Source of the DNA: Allolucifera butyrica
GTDB taxonomy: Bacteria > Bacillota > Negativicutes > Sporomusales > UPPP01
DNA length: 41,411 nucleotides
Assembly: GCF_900476375.1 (NCBI RefSeq)
Contig: NZ_UPPP01000087.1
Coordinates: 1-41,411 of the forward strand
Direction of reading: 5' to 3'
Position 1 is the first letter of the stretch, and every line of letters starts with the position of its first letter. The notes beneath the pieces were generated by a model that worked only from the letters and a program-made list of their open reading frames with translations, was not told where the DNA came from and did no database searches. A program made the position numbers and the translations under genes. Positions 33,161 through 41,283 of the stretch are shown here, one piece after another.

Positions 33161-34927
33161 TCATACTTTAAACTTGATTATGGCATTTTGCAGATCTTGC
33201 GCCAGATGAGCAAGGCTTTGGCTAGCTGCGGCAATTTCTTCCATCGCAGCCGACTGCTCCTCGGTCGCGGCCGATACAGTTTGCGTTTCACTAGCAGTAG
33301 TTCTCGTTATTTTGTCAATCTCACGTACTGCAGAAACAATCTGTCGACTGCCTGCAGCTAATTCCTGGACAGCTGCGGCAATCTCTTTTATCTGGGTAGA
33401 TACTTGGTCAACTAACGACGCAATTTCATTGAAAGCTCCGCCAGCAGTACCCACTACTTCAGTTCCAACTCTAGCCTCACGGGTCCCTGTATCCATCGCA
33501 ATAACAGCTTTGTTGGTATCCACCTGTATCTCTCTAATAAGATCAGTAATTTGTTTTGATGCTTCATGAGATTGTTCGGCAAGTTTCCGCACCTCTTCGG
33601 CCACAACGGCAAAGCCGCGTCCCTGCTCGCCAGCCCGTGCCGCCTCGATTGCCGCGTTAAGTGCTAATAAGTTTGTTTGTCCGGCTATCCCAGAAATAGT
33701 ATCAACAATCTGACCAATTTCTTTGGAGCGTTCGCCTAGTTTGGTAATGACCTGTGAAGATTCAGTCACCGTCTTCTCTATGTTTGCCATCTGAGAAATA
33801 GCAGTATTTACCGCCTTTTCCCCTATTTGCGCTGCTGTTGCAGTTTTATCGGATACGGCCGCCACCTCTTTAACGTTATCGGTTACATGTTGAATATTTG
33901 CGGACATCTGTTCTATTACCGACGAGGTTTCAAATACTTCTTTTACTTGCCCAGCCGCACCGGCCGCTACTTCCGTGATAGAAGATGCAATTTGGCTAGA
34001 TGCCCTAGCTGACTGATCGGATGTGGCCGTGAGTTCTTCACTTGATGAAGCTACCTGCTCCGCCATGCCTGCAACCTGCTTAATAAGATCCCGCAGATTG
34101 GTTTTCATTTCATTAAATGAGGTTGATAAAACTCCTATTTCATCTTTAGTTGTAATAGCCAAATCCTCAGGAGTGAAGTCGCCATCCGCCAATTGGTGAA
34201 CACTCACCGCCATTGCAGCAACCGGATCGGATATTTTTTTGCTCATATACATAGCCATCAGAGCCGATATTATTAATCCAGCCAAACCAATCAACACCGC
34301 AAAAGCGATATTCATCGTCAGTTTACGATGATTCTCTTTGGCTTTCACTGCAACAAGTTTATCAATATCGTCGATCCAGTTGCCTGTCCCAATAACCCAT
34401 TTGTAAGGCTTGAATAGTAAAGAATAGCTTCGTTTCGGCAATTGCTCCGTTTGCCCAGGCTTTGGAAACCAGTAGTCGGTATAGCCACCTTTAGGGTTCA
34501 TCGCATTCTTAATGATCTTCTGAATATATTTTTCGCCCTTGGAGTCAACAGCGTCAAAGCGGCTCTTTCCTTCCTGACTTTTCCCTAAAAAGGCCACGGT
34601 AACGCCTTTCGTCGTATCTATCCAAAAGTAGTTGCCGTTATCATATTGTATGTTTCGAACCAAACCCGCCGCTCTCTTTTTCGCCTCTTCTTCTGTCAGC
34701 AAGCCGGCTTGCTGCTGGTTATAAATAGTCTGAATCATGGCATGGATTGTTTCCACTTCAAGTTTGATATTTCTGTCGAACTGCTGCAATAAAATTTTCC
34801 TGTATTCTTGCACGTCGCTGTCATTTTTACGAACGGTATCAAAAATATTGTAACAGCTTAATATGAACAGTGATACAAAGCTTGCAGAAACAATGGCTAA
34901 AATTAGTTTGTATTTAAGTTTGGTCAT
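33161..34927 (-). CDS. Methyl-accepting chemotaxis receptor with periplasmic Cache domain
   Basis: 588 residues from the ATG at 34927, preceded by AGAGGAG; eight more in-frame codons overlap that site. Order: first membrane helix (about 7-27), single Cache domain of the sCache_2 type (about 35-190, with [14 protein letters not shown] and [13 protein letters not shown]), second helix (about 200-222), HAMP (about 223-275), then a long signalling coiled coil with the tip [20 protein letters not shown]. It senses a small external ligand, for this Cache class often short carboxylates, and signals through CheA/CheW to the flagellum. It stands alone, convergent with the AtuA operon; whether it senses that operon's substrate is an open guess. 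Confidence 0.93.
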   Translation of the reverse strand: MTKLKYKLILAIVSASFVSLFILSCYNIFDTVRKNDSDVQEYRKILLQQFDRNIKLEVETIHAMIQTIYNQQQAGLLTEEEAKKRAAGLVRNIQYDNGNYFWIDTTKGVTVAFLGKSQEGKSRFDAVDSKGEKYIQKIIKNAMNPKGGYTDYWFPKPGQTEQLPKRSYSLLFKPYKWVIGTGNWIDDIDKLVAVKAKENHRKLTMNIAFAVLIGLAGLIISALMAMYMSKKISDPVAAMAVSVHQLADGDFTPEDLAITTKDEIGVLSTSFNEMKTNLRDLIKQVAGMAEQVASSSEELTATSDQSARASSQIASSITEVAAGAAGQVKEVFETSSVIEQMSANIQHVTDNVKEVAAVSDKTATAAQIGEKAVNTAISQMANIEKTVTESSQVITKLGERSKEIGQIVDTISGIAGQTNLLALNAAIEAARAGEQGRGFAVVAEEVRKLAEQSHEASKQITDLIREIQVDTNKAVIAMDTGTREARVGTEVVGTAGGAFNEIASLVDQVSTQIKEIAAAVQELAAGSRQIVSAVREIDKITRTTASETQTVSAATEEQSAAMEEIAAASQSLAHLAQDLQNAIIKFKV

Positions 34928-35102
34928 TCTATTCTTGCTCCTCTTTGTCATGTTTCTAACATTTAGACCGTCTGCTTAACCTGCTTGTTTTTTGCCTATG
35001 GCGTCAATCAATGACTACCCTTTGGGTTTATAATGCGTTACTTTGCAAATATTCCGACAACTCTCCTATTATTAATTTTAATGTATCAAATATGGCTTAC
35101 GA

Positions 35103-35291
35103 TTATTTCCATGCTTGGATGCAGTATTGAAGAATGTCCTGTTTATTTTTAAAATAGCGATAAATTACCGTCTCAGCAGTTTCAGCCTGTTCAGCTATCT
35201 TAGCGGTAGTAAGTTCACTAATTCCGTTTTCAATAATAAGTCCCATAGCAGCATGTATGACTGATAACTTTTTATCTTGATTATTGCTCAT
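35103..35291 (-). CDS. TetR-type protein reduced to its DNA-binding domain
   Basis: 62 residues from the ATG at 35291, with GGAGGTGAAGG upstream. The chain is a complete TetR helix-turn-helix domain (SVIHAAMGLIIENGISELTTAKIAEQ, split around residue 20, then TVIYRYFKNKQDIL) and stops exactly where the ligand domain should begin. It may be a truncated regulator, a pseudogene, or a stand-alone HTH that competes for the operator. A palindrome (35312-35327) directly upstream suggests autoregulation was once in place. No obvious target gene is adjacent. The gap 34928-35102 shows nothing recognisable. Confidence 0.6.
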   Translation of the reverse strand: MSNNQDKKLSVIHAAMGLIIENGISELTTAKIAEQAETAETVIYRYFKNKQDILQYCIQAWK

Positions 35292-35311
35292 ATCCTTCAC
35301 CTCCATAATAA

Positions 35312-35327
35312 GTAAGTAATAACTTAC
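35312..35327. promoter_or_regulatory. Palindromic operator upstream of the short TetR gene
   Basis: GTAAGT-AATA-ACTTAC, perfect 6+4+6, about 20 bases before the start codon. A second inverted repeat, AATTCGAC-N18-GTCGAATT (35337-35370), follows. No other feature is evident in 35371-35510. Confidence 0.6.
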
Positions 35328-35515
35328 AAAAAAATTAATTCGACGATATTATTAAAAACCCTGTCGAATTATAGTAATTTCATTTGTATAATATCACCAA
35401 ATAATTAATATCAAACTCAGACAAGATATAAACGCTTATTGCCGCGTAATTTGGATAAGGGTTCGATGCGGCGATCCGTGGCCATGCAAATCCACCCGGT
35501 TTTTAAAAGAAATAG

Positions 35516-35546
35516 AAGAAGCAAAGGGACGTTTCCTTTGCTTCTT
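35516..35546. terminator. AAGAAGCAAAGG hairpin (dispersed repeat) after the amidohydrolase
   Basis: AAGAAGCAAAGG (35516-35527) and CCTTTGCTTCTT (35535-35546) are perfectly complementary around GACGTTT. On the minus strand a T-rich stretch follows, so it can terminate the amidohydrolase transcript. Related to 18741-18768. Confidence 0.75.
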
Positions 35547-35607
35547 ATCGTGATATGGCACACTTTAACAGCAGAATTATCTACTCTTCTTCTAAAATAA
35601 GTTTTCT

Positions 35608-36561
35608 TTACAAACGCAGGAGCAGTTCGGCATTGCCGTGAGCGATCTTTTCCCTGTCAGCACTGCTGACAGGCAACTGAGTAAGGAAATCACGCCCTTT
35701 TTCCATCGAGCCATAGGGATAGTCTGCCGAAAACATAATGCGGTCAACACCAACCTGCAGCAACAGCTCAAGGAAGGCAGCGGTAAAATTGAAGCCACTG
35801 AACGTGTAATGAATATTCTCTCTCAGATAGGCCGCCATCGGGCACTGCAACTTGGTTAGATTCGGCTGCAGGACTAAATCGATCCTTGGCAGCATGAACG
35901 GCAGAGCCTCGCCCAGGTGGCCTATAATGATCTGCAGTTTGGGATAGCGGTCGAATGCTCCGCTGAGAATAAGGCGCAGGATATGGACAGCGGTTTCGAT
36001 GTGCCATCCCCAGCCTGCCGTCGAAAGCATGCGGGTCACCTCCGGTGAGAAGTTGCCGGTGTAGTAGGCGTCGATCACCGCCTGCGGCGGTGGCGCCGGA
36101 TGCAGATAGACGGGAACCTGGAGCGCTTCTGCCCGTTCCAGGATGGGCCAAAAGAATTGGTCGTCCAGGTAGCGGCCTTGAATGTGACCATTGATCACCG
36201 CACCTCTGAAACCATGTTGGCAAACCATACGTTCCAGTTCATCGGCGGCGAGGTCGGGAGCCGCTGTCGGCAGGGCGGCAAAGCCCGCGAAGCGGCTGGG
36301 ATGACGTTCTATCGCCGTTGCCAGGAAGTCATTGGCACTGCTGGCGATTTTCACTGCCTCCTCCGCAGCTAACGACTCCGTACCGGGAGAGGTCAGCGAG
36401 AGCACCTGCATGTCAATACCGGCGGCGTCCATCTCAGCGATCCGCCGTTCGTTGAGATCGCACAGTTGCTCCCCCTTGTTATGAAAGGATTGCCGCCCGA
36501 ATCTATCCATAAGACCCGGAGAGGCAAAATGCTCTTCCAATGTAATGATGCGCACAGTCAT
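35608..36561 (-). CDS. Amidohydrolase-family protein (ACMSD/resorcylate-decarboxylase-like)
   Basis: 317 residues, strong AGGAGG site. It belongs to the amidohydrolase-2 group, metal-dependent TIM-barrel enzymes that include aminocarboxymuconate-semialdehyde decarboxylase and aromatic-acid decarboxylases. The N-terminal strand reads IITLEEHFASP, where E/H residues bind metal (family usually ExH; here E9-E10-H11). H154 (VYLHPAP), H215 (IIGHLGE) and D280 (FSADYPY) match the other metal and catalytic positions. The reaction could be decarboxylation of a hydroxybenzoate-like acid or hydrolysis; sequence does not decide. It is richer in GC than its neighbours and lies alone next to the decayed TetR/isochorismatase copy. 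Confidence 0.83.
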   Translation of the reverse strand: MTVRIITLEEHFASPGLMDRFGRQSFHNKGEQLCDLNERRIAEMDAAGIDMQVLSLTSPGTESLAAEEAVKIASSANDFLATAIERHPSRFAGFAALPTAAPDLAADELERMVCQHGFRGAVINGHIQGRYLDDQFFWPILERAEALQVPVYLHPAPPPQAVIDAYYTGNFSPEVTRMLSTAGWGWHIETAVHILRLILSGAFDRYPKLQIIIGHLGEALPFMLPRIDLVLQPNLTKLQCPMAAYLRENIHYTFSGFNFTAAFLELLLQVGVDRIMFSADYPYGSMEKGRDFLTQLPVSSADREKIAHGNAELLLRL

Positions 36562-36602
36562 TGTACCTCCTAAATTTTATTTATCATTAATCGTTTTTCC
36601 AC

Positions 36603-36850
36603 TCAATCAATAAACGTCAAGTATAGCTGTTCCAAAAACATTTCCGGCGTATAACCCCGCATATTTCTTTGGAACTGATAGAAATCTTTACTTAAAGCCA
36701 TCAGCAACATATCCATTCTAAAGACACTGTTAGGATAATTCTGACCGGTAGTATTACGGATAAATAGCTGAAGTATTCCTCTTAATCGTTGATCCGGCGT
36801 ATTTTTCCGGTTCGCTTCCAAGTATTCATTAATATCTTCGAAAAGGAGAT
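36603..36850 (-). pseudogene. Decayed copy of the TetR gene at 7777-8379
   Basis: Encodes LLFEDINEYLEANRKNTPDQRLRG, then jumps to NYPNSVFRMDMLLMALSKDF and continues to the end of the protein. It matches the intact regulator closely, but lacks the whole N-terminal HTH and an internal block of about 45 residues. Without the DNA-binding domain it cannot be a repressor. Confidence 0.85.
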
Positions 36851-36859
36851 CAGACAAGT

Positions 36860-36897
36860 GGAGACATCTCCGTTCAATATGATGAGGAGAGCTCTCC
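36860..36897 (+). promoter_or_regulatory. Second copy of the twin TetR operators
   Basis: GGAGACATCTCC (36860-36871) is identical to the first operator at 8425; GGAGAGCTCTCC (36886-36897) is a perfect palindrome related to the second. The -35 has decayed from TTGACA to CAGACA. The intact regulator may still bind here. Confidence 0.75.
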
Positions 36898-36933
36898 ACT
36901 TAATAATAACCTACAGCAAAGGAGTTTACAACC

Positions 36934-37008
36934 GTGCAAAAACAAACTAATAAAACCGCCCTGTTGGTAATGGATATTCAAAACGGTATTGTTTCACTTC
37001 TTGAATCA
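36934..37008 (+). pseudogene. First 25 codons of a second isochorismatase-fold gene
   Basis: A GTG start with AAAGGAG upstream encodes QKQTNKTALLVMDIQNGIV, matching the start of the gene at 8498. Similarity ends at about 37008; the frame runs on to 37155 through unrelated sequence. The rest of the gene has been deleted. Confidence 0.8.
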
Positions 37009-37112
37009 ACGAGATTTCGTTATGGGAACTTTGGCCAATGGTATTTCAATAAGCGCTTTTTACCAATAATCAAATTTATTTATAGCATTGTTTTATGGCA
37101 CCCTCAAAAAAT

Positions 37113-37145
37113 ATGCCATCCTGTAAGCTTGTCACAGGATGGCAT
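37113..37145. terminator. Perfect 12-bp hairpin
   Basis: ATGCCATCCTGT (37113-37124) and ACAGGATGGCAT (37134-37145) with a nine-base loop. Terminator-like but with a poor T-run; it lies after the isochorismatase remnant and facing the HIT gene. Confidence 0.6.
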
Positions 37146-37229
37146 CCATTTATGATGTATACTCATACTCAATTTGCTCAATGTACATTTTGATTGGTTT
37201 CCGGATTCCATGGAAGATAATCTTCTAGA

Positions 37230-37652
37230 TTATAACGCCTTTTGAATCATATCGAGCAAGACATTATATTCTTCCATTGTCAAGTATTTGCGATTCGGGT
37301 TCATTGCAAATATACCGCCCCACTCGAACTCATCCTCCTCGTATTTAGGTACCAAATGAAAATGTAAATGACAGCTCGTATCACCATAAGCGCCATAGTT
37401 TATCTTCTTAGGTCGAAAAACTTTATGTAATGCTTTCGCAACGTGAGCAACATCGGCGAAATAGGCATTTCTCTCTTCATCAGTTAAGTCAACTAATTCA
37501 CTCACGTGATTTTTGTGCGCCACAATCACACGTCCCCTATGGGACTGCTCCTTAAAAAGATATAATTGACTGCTAGGCAAGTCACAAATCTTAATACCAA
37601 AGGCATCGACCAATTCATTATTCATACAGTAAGCACAATTTTGATCTTTCAT
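37230..37652 (-). CDS. HIT-family nucleotide-binding hydrolase
   Basis: 140 residues from the ATG at 37652, preceded by AAGGGGGA; the open frame extends 15 codons upstream without a better site. The histidine triad is HLHFHLV (H95, H97, H99), which binds the alpha-phosphate of nucleotides. An N-terminal CAYC pair (C6, C9) probably binds zinc with later histidines, as in many HIT proteins. Members hydrolyse adenylylated compounds such as AMP-lysine or dinucleoside polyphosphates. It stands alone on the minus strand; the 37653-37850 gap holds no gene. Confidence 0.88.
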   Translation of the reverse strand: MKDQNCAYCMNNELVDAFGIKICDLPSSQLYLFKEQSHRGRVIVAHKNHVSELVDLTDEERNAYFADVAHVAKALHKVFRPKKINYGAYGDTSCHLHFHLVPKYEEDEFEWGGIFAMNPNRKYLTMEEYNVLLDMIQKAL

Positions 37653-37850
37653 AAAGAATCCCCCTTGAATTGTTTTTGTTAATACAGTGCTTTTCAATAT
37701 CCGGTCTTAATACAATTTATATTTAAATTCAACAGTATTACTGTGATACCTGCTTTTGGGAGACGCGCAAGAATGTCAGACTGTGCGAAAACGGCAACCT
37801 CAAAATAAAATCCGCTATCATCTACGGGCAATCCGAATGATGACAGGGAC

Positions 37851-37885
37851 AAAATGAGTCGAAGAACCGTCCCCCGACTCATTTT
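37851..37885. terminator. Hairpin with GGGACGGTTC core after azlD
   Basis: AAAATGAGTCG (37851-37861) pairs with CGACTCATTTT (37875-37885); the loop carries the GGGGGACGGTTC repeat (minus strand). It follows the azlD stop directly, with TTTT after the stem on the minus strand. Confidence 0.75.
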
Positions 37886-38226
37886 CAATGTATTAGATTT
37901 GTTAAAAAGTTGCTTTGTATCAAAAACATATATACTATGGTAGCTCCAAAAATACTAATAAGAGAATTTCGTCGCCAAAGATGAAGAATTATGACCAGGG
38001 CGACTGCAATACATTCATTGAGACCATAAGGTGCTTGATTCCAGTGGATATCTTTCAAACAATATATAACTAAGATAGTTATAATAATGGGTGGGATGTG
38101 TTTACCTACAAATAGGATGATTTCTGGCGGCTTCCTATTATGAAAGAATAGGAAAGGAAACGCTCTTGTGAAAAAGGTTACTGCCGCAATGATTAAAATT
38201 GATAAATATATATCAGTTATATTCAT
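37885..38226 (-). CDS. azlD: AzlD-family small subunit of branched-chain amino acid exporter
   Basis: 113 residues with three to four membrane helices and the family segment TFFTRAFPFLFF. AzlD proteins pair with AzlC to export branched-chain amino acids or analogues (B. subtilis azlCD confers 4-azaleucine resistance). The ATG has GTGGAGAAAA upstream and overlaps the end of azlC by 14 bases, so the two are coupled. Confidence 0.88.
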   Translation of the reverse strand: MNITDIYLSILIIAAVTFFTRAFPFLFFHNRKPPEIILFVGKHIPPIIITILVIYCLKDIHWNQAPYGLNECIAVALVIILHLWRRNSLISIFGATIVYMFLIQSNFLTNLIH

Positions 38227-38929
38227 TTTTCTCCACTCTCTTTTTAAATAACAATAATATCAGTATGGATGAAAGCACGGATAGTAAGAGCATGTTTTCT
38301 TTTCCGATTAAAAGGCTGGAAAAAATCGCACAAAAACCACCAATTAAAAATGGGATGCGTGTATTAAAGCTCTTGAATTGTTCCAATAATAAAACGATAA
38401 ATAAAGCAGTCAGGGCGAAATCGAGTCCTTTTGTACTAATCGTAATAAAATTACCAGCAATGGCCCCAATTAGACTTCCCGCTACCCAATAAAACTGGTT
38501 TAGTATTGCTATATAGAAATAAAACTTTCTATTATCTATTCCTTCAGGCTCCTTAAGGGTAGCAAGTAGCGCATACGTTTCATCGGTAAGTGAAAATATC
38601 ATATATGGCCTGATATTACCCGTGGCATTAAACTTATCAAATAACGAAAGGCCATATAGCGCATGTCGAAAATTCACAAGTAAACTTATGATAGCTATTT
38701 CCATAAAACTAATGTTATTTATAAAAAAGTTTATGGCAATAAATTGTATCGCACCCGCATAAATGAGCGCACTCATAATTGGCGCAATGACCCAGGAGTA
38801 GCCAAGGCCGTTTAGTAAAAGTCCAAAGGCAATCCCTGTAGATATGTAACCAAATAAAACAGGGATTGTTACCGTAAATGCTGCTTTCAATGTTTCAAGT
38901 TGCAGTTTTGAGTACATGTTTGCAAACAT
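38213..38929 (-). CDS. azlC: AzlC-family branched-chain amino acid exporter, large subunit
   Basis: 238 residues, mostly membrane helices. The opening TVTIPVLFGYISTGIAFGLLL and the segment LVNFRHALYGLSL, then DETYAL, are typical of AzlC. It exports branched-chain amino acids together with AzlD. The ribosome site before the ATG is weak. It is transcribed divergently from an XRE-cupin regulator, with a long inverted repeat in the shared 200-base region. This is a common arrangement for LIV-E type exporters controlled by a local regulator. Confidence 0.9.
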   Translation of the reverse strand: MFANMYSKLQLETLKAAFTVTIPVLFGYISTGIAFGLLLNGLGYSWVIAPIMSALIYAGAIQFIAINFFINNISFMEIAIISLLVNFRHALYGLSLFDKFNATGNIRPYMIFSLTDETYALLATLKEPEGIDNRKFYFYIAILNQFYWVAGSLIGAIAGNFITISTKGLDFALTALFIVLLLEQFKSFNTRIPFLIGGFCAIFSSLLIGKENMLLLSVLSSILILLLFKKRVEKNEYN

Positions 38930-39054
38930 TTATCATCATCTCACAGTTCAATATTTCTGCCTAAAAATATGTACTTCCTTTTTGTTGCTCTCATCATTCT
39001 TGCCTCCTTAGAATAATTACGTTATACTATCAGTTGTAGTTTACGATTGGAAAG

Positions 39055-39094
39055 TATATTTAACGTTAGTCATATTTTACTATCGTTAAATATA
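39055..39094. promoter_or_regulatory. Divergent control region: 11-bp inverted repeat and TATAAT
   Basis: TATATTTAACG (39055-39065) and CGTTAAATATA (39084-39094) form a perfect inverted repeat with an 18-base spacer. TATAAT (39091-39096) overlaps the right arm and is a likely -10 for the XRE-cupin gene, so protein bound here would block it. It is the probable operator for azlCD and the regulator. Confidence 0.7.
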
Positions 39095-39129
39095 ATTGTC
39101 AACAGTAATAAAGGAGGCATAATAATTAA

Positions 39130-39684
39130 TTGGACATTAATTTGATTATTGCTGATAATCTAAAGAGACTTCGCAATGAGCGAAATTTGAGCTTAGGCCG
39201 GCTTTCTGAACTGTCCGATGTTAGTAAAGTGATGCTTTCTCAAATAGAAAGAGGCGAAACCAATCCAACAATTAATACTATTTGGAAAATAGCGATTGGA
39301 TTGAATGTTCCCTATACATCATTATTAGAGCAGCAAGAACAGAATGCTCATGTTATAAAAAAGTCAGACATAGTTTCTCAATTTACTGATGATGGACAAT
39401 ATCGTCTTTATTGTTACTATTCCAATACACCTCATCGTAATTTTGAGTTGTTTCAAATGGAACTTAATGAAGGATGCAGATATACTTCTGTCGGACATTC
39501 TGAAAAGTCTGAGGAATATTTAATGGTTTTAGAAGGTGAATTAACTCTGGAAGTAAACCATGAGACCTTTATTTTACATGCTGATGATACCATTGCTTTT
39601 AGTGCCTCTACCAAACATGCTTACTTTAATAGCGGTAAAGGGATCTTAAAAACCGTCATAATGAATTTTTATCCCGCTCGCTAA
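39130..39684 (+). CDS. XRE-type HTH regulator with cupin domain
   Basis: 184 residues from a TTG with AAAGGAGG ten bases upstream. Residues about 5-62 are an XRE helix-turn-helix (NLKRLRNERNLSLGRLSEL, SKVMLSQIERGETNPTINTI). Residues about 105-182 form a cupin ligand-binding barrel (GHSEKSEEYLMVLEGELTLEV, HADDTIAFSASTKHAYFN). This architecture is typical of repressors of small-molecule export or catabolism genes. Divergence from azlCC-type exporter genes (azlC, azlD) and the shared inverted repeat indicate that it controls them, probably in response to an amino acid. Confidence 0.9.
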   Translation: MDINLIIADNLKRLRNERNLSLGRLSELSDVSKVMLSQIERGETNPTINTIWKIAIGLNVPYTSLLEQQEQNAHVIKKSDIVSQFTDDGQYRLYCYYSNTPHRNFELFQMELNEGCRYTSVGHSEKSEEYLMVLEGELTLEVNHETFILHADDTIAFSASTKHAYFNSGKGILKTVIMNFYPAR

Positions 39685-39696
39685 ATAATAATGTGA

Positions 39697-39795
39697 ATGA
39701 CCATTCCGTTCATCTCAAAACGCCTACAACACCCTTTATTTCCCATAAAAAAATAAAAACTCCTGCCAAATTCTACATATTGGGGCAGAAGTTTA
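39697..39795 (-). repeat. Dispersed terminator repeat (copy C)
   Basis: Same unit as 12424-12541 with a few changes and lacking the first ~20 bases. It lies between two convergent genes; on the minus strand the stem AAACTTCTGCC...GGCAGGAGTTTTTA followed by TTTTTT ends the carboxypeptidase transcript. Confidence 0.82.
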
Positions 39796-39814
39796 TTCAT
39801 AAAAAATTGCATTT

Positions 39815-41059
39815 TTAAATCCAATTTCGGAATAATCGCCATAGAACGTTCGGCGGATTGATTTGCACTGAATTTTGCAGTGGGAATTCCTTAACGTATT
39901 GGCCTGACTGAATTTTTAAAGTTGCTATATTTTCACCCTGCGGAATTGGTAATTGATTCTTCAAAAGATTAATAGAAAGAGCTGCAGTCATTCCGGGATA
40001 ACCAAAAATCTGTACAGGCTCAGAAGAATATAAGGCACTGTTACTATGCCAGGCATTTATTACCTGTCCAAAACCGGCTGGCGGGGGTGTTATGGGATAT
40101 AACTTAAACTCGGATCTAACCTCATCTAACATTTTTGCATTCTCGTTTATGGCATTAGCCAATGGATGGTCAGTCCACTGGCCTAGCACCACTCCAATAA
40201 TGTAATGCGGTTCTGTTCCAACATCTATAGTGGCTGCCGACACGAAGCAGCCGCCGGCCGACGACGAAGAACCCGTTTTAACCCCTGCAATTCCATGATA
40301 CCCAAGCATTTTATTTACGTTATATATAGTTCCTTCTATAGGAAAGGTAACTTTGGGCGTTGCAACGATTTGGCGGAAAACCGGATCTTCCATGGCGACT
40401 TGAGTAATTTTTATTTGATCCACTGCATTACTTACGGATGCGGGATTTACCCCACTTGCATCCTCATAGTGAGTTTCCGTCATACCCAGGGATTGAGCAG
40501 TCTCATTCATTTTCGTTACGAAAGCAGTTTCCGACCCAGAAATCCATCGTGCTAAAGTACTCGCAATGTTATCTCCCGATGGCAGCATCAAACCTTCCAG
40601 GAGTTGTCTCTCTGTTAGCTTTTCCCCTTCCGAAACTGCTACAGTCGAGTCTCCATGACTTGCATCGTTAAGGTAATTGGAAACGTCTTTCGCAGTCATA
40701 GTTATGACAGGGCCGTCTTCACCAGGCCGCAAAGGGTGCACCTTTAGAACCAGGTAAGCCGTCATGATTTTCGTTACGCTAGCGATGGGAATTGAACTTT
40801 GGTCAGAGGAAGCAGCGATCACCCCGAATTTGCTCGTACCAATGGCGGATTCTCCTTGTTTCGGAAAGGTAACGGAAAACTGCCCCGGTAAAGTAACGGT
40901 AGGAGACATCGGTTTTACCTCGATTCCCGGGGAATTACGATAAAAATGAACAATGCTTATAACGCAGATCAATGCAATAATAAGCAAAATTGGAATTTTC
41001 CTTTTAAATGAGAACTTATTGAACAAGAGTATGGAATCTTTCGACGGTGGCTTAGCCAT
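39815..41059 (-). CDS. D-alanyl-D-alanine carboxypeptidase (peptidase S11)
   Basis: 414 residues with GGGAGG before the ATG. Residues about 21-40 form an uncleaved N-terminal membrane anchor (KIPILLIIALICVISIV). The serine peptidase domain follows, with SVTK (nucleophile Ser94, Lys97), SGDN (161-164, variant of the SxN motif) and KTGSS (261-265). The enzyme trims the terminal D-Ala from peptidoglycan stem peptides outside the cytoplasmic membrane, limiting cross-linking. The C-terminal ~100 residues form a beta-rich PBP5-type tail domain. The gene stands alone. The variant SGDN occurs in other Firmicute S11 enzymes as far as I recall, so activity is expected. Confidence 0.92.
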   Translation of the reverse strand: MAKPPSKDSILLFNKFSFKRKIPILLIIALICVISIVHFYRNSPGIEVKPMSPTVTLPGQFSVTFPKQGESAIGTSKFGVIAASSDQSSIPIASVTKIMTAYLVLKVHPLRPGEDGPVITMTAKDVSNYLNDASHGDSTVAVSEGEKLTERQLLEGLMLPSGDNIASTLARWISGSETAFVTKMNETAQSLGMTETHYEDASGVNPASVSNAVDQIKITQVAMEDPVFRQIVATPKVTFPIEGTIYNVNKMLGYHGIAGVKTGSSSSAGGCFVSAATIDVGTEPHYIIGVVLGQWTDHPLANAINENAKMLDEVRSEFKLYPITPPPAGFGQVINAWHSNSALYSSEPVQIFGYPGMTAALSINLLKNQLPIPQGENIATLKIQSGQYVKEFPLQNSVQINPPNVLWRLFRNWI

Positions 41060-41208
41060 AAATAGCCTCCCAGAGGAATAAAAAGAACGTTATTATGCTT
41101 GCGTCATAATAGAATTCATACACAACGCCCATAACAAGTAGTTTTCCATAAGATTACCCTTCGTATTCTCTCGACATTCCCCCGACTTGCTTAAAGATAT
41201 CAAAATCT

Positions 41209-41233
41209 GACCGCTTGCAGAATTGCAAGCGGT
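41209..41233. terminator. Perfect 11-bp hairpin
   Basis: GACCGCTTGCA (41209-41219) and TGCAAGCGGTC (41223-41233), GAA loop, followed by GATTTG. The 41060-41208 interval contains the promoter region of the carboxypeptidase and no gene. Confidence 0.65.
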
Positions 41234-41248
41234 CGATTTGCTTTCAGT

Positions 41249-41283
41249 GAGTCAAGGACGAGTCAGGGGACGGACGAGTCAGG
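41249..41283. repeat. Tandem GAGTCAGGGGACGG dispersed repeat
   Basis: Three closely spaced copies of GA(C)GAGTCA(A)GG, one continuing into GGGACGG. It is the same family as the IS1182 ends and 18084-18116. The group II intron abuts it. Confidence 0.7.

Noticed and set aside
37694..37888. 64-codon minus-strand frame between HIT and azlD
   Set aside because: Weak start and low-complexity coding signal; it runs through a dispersed repeat hairpin.
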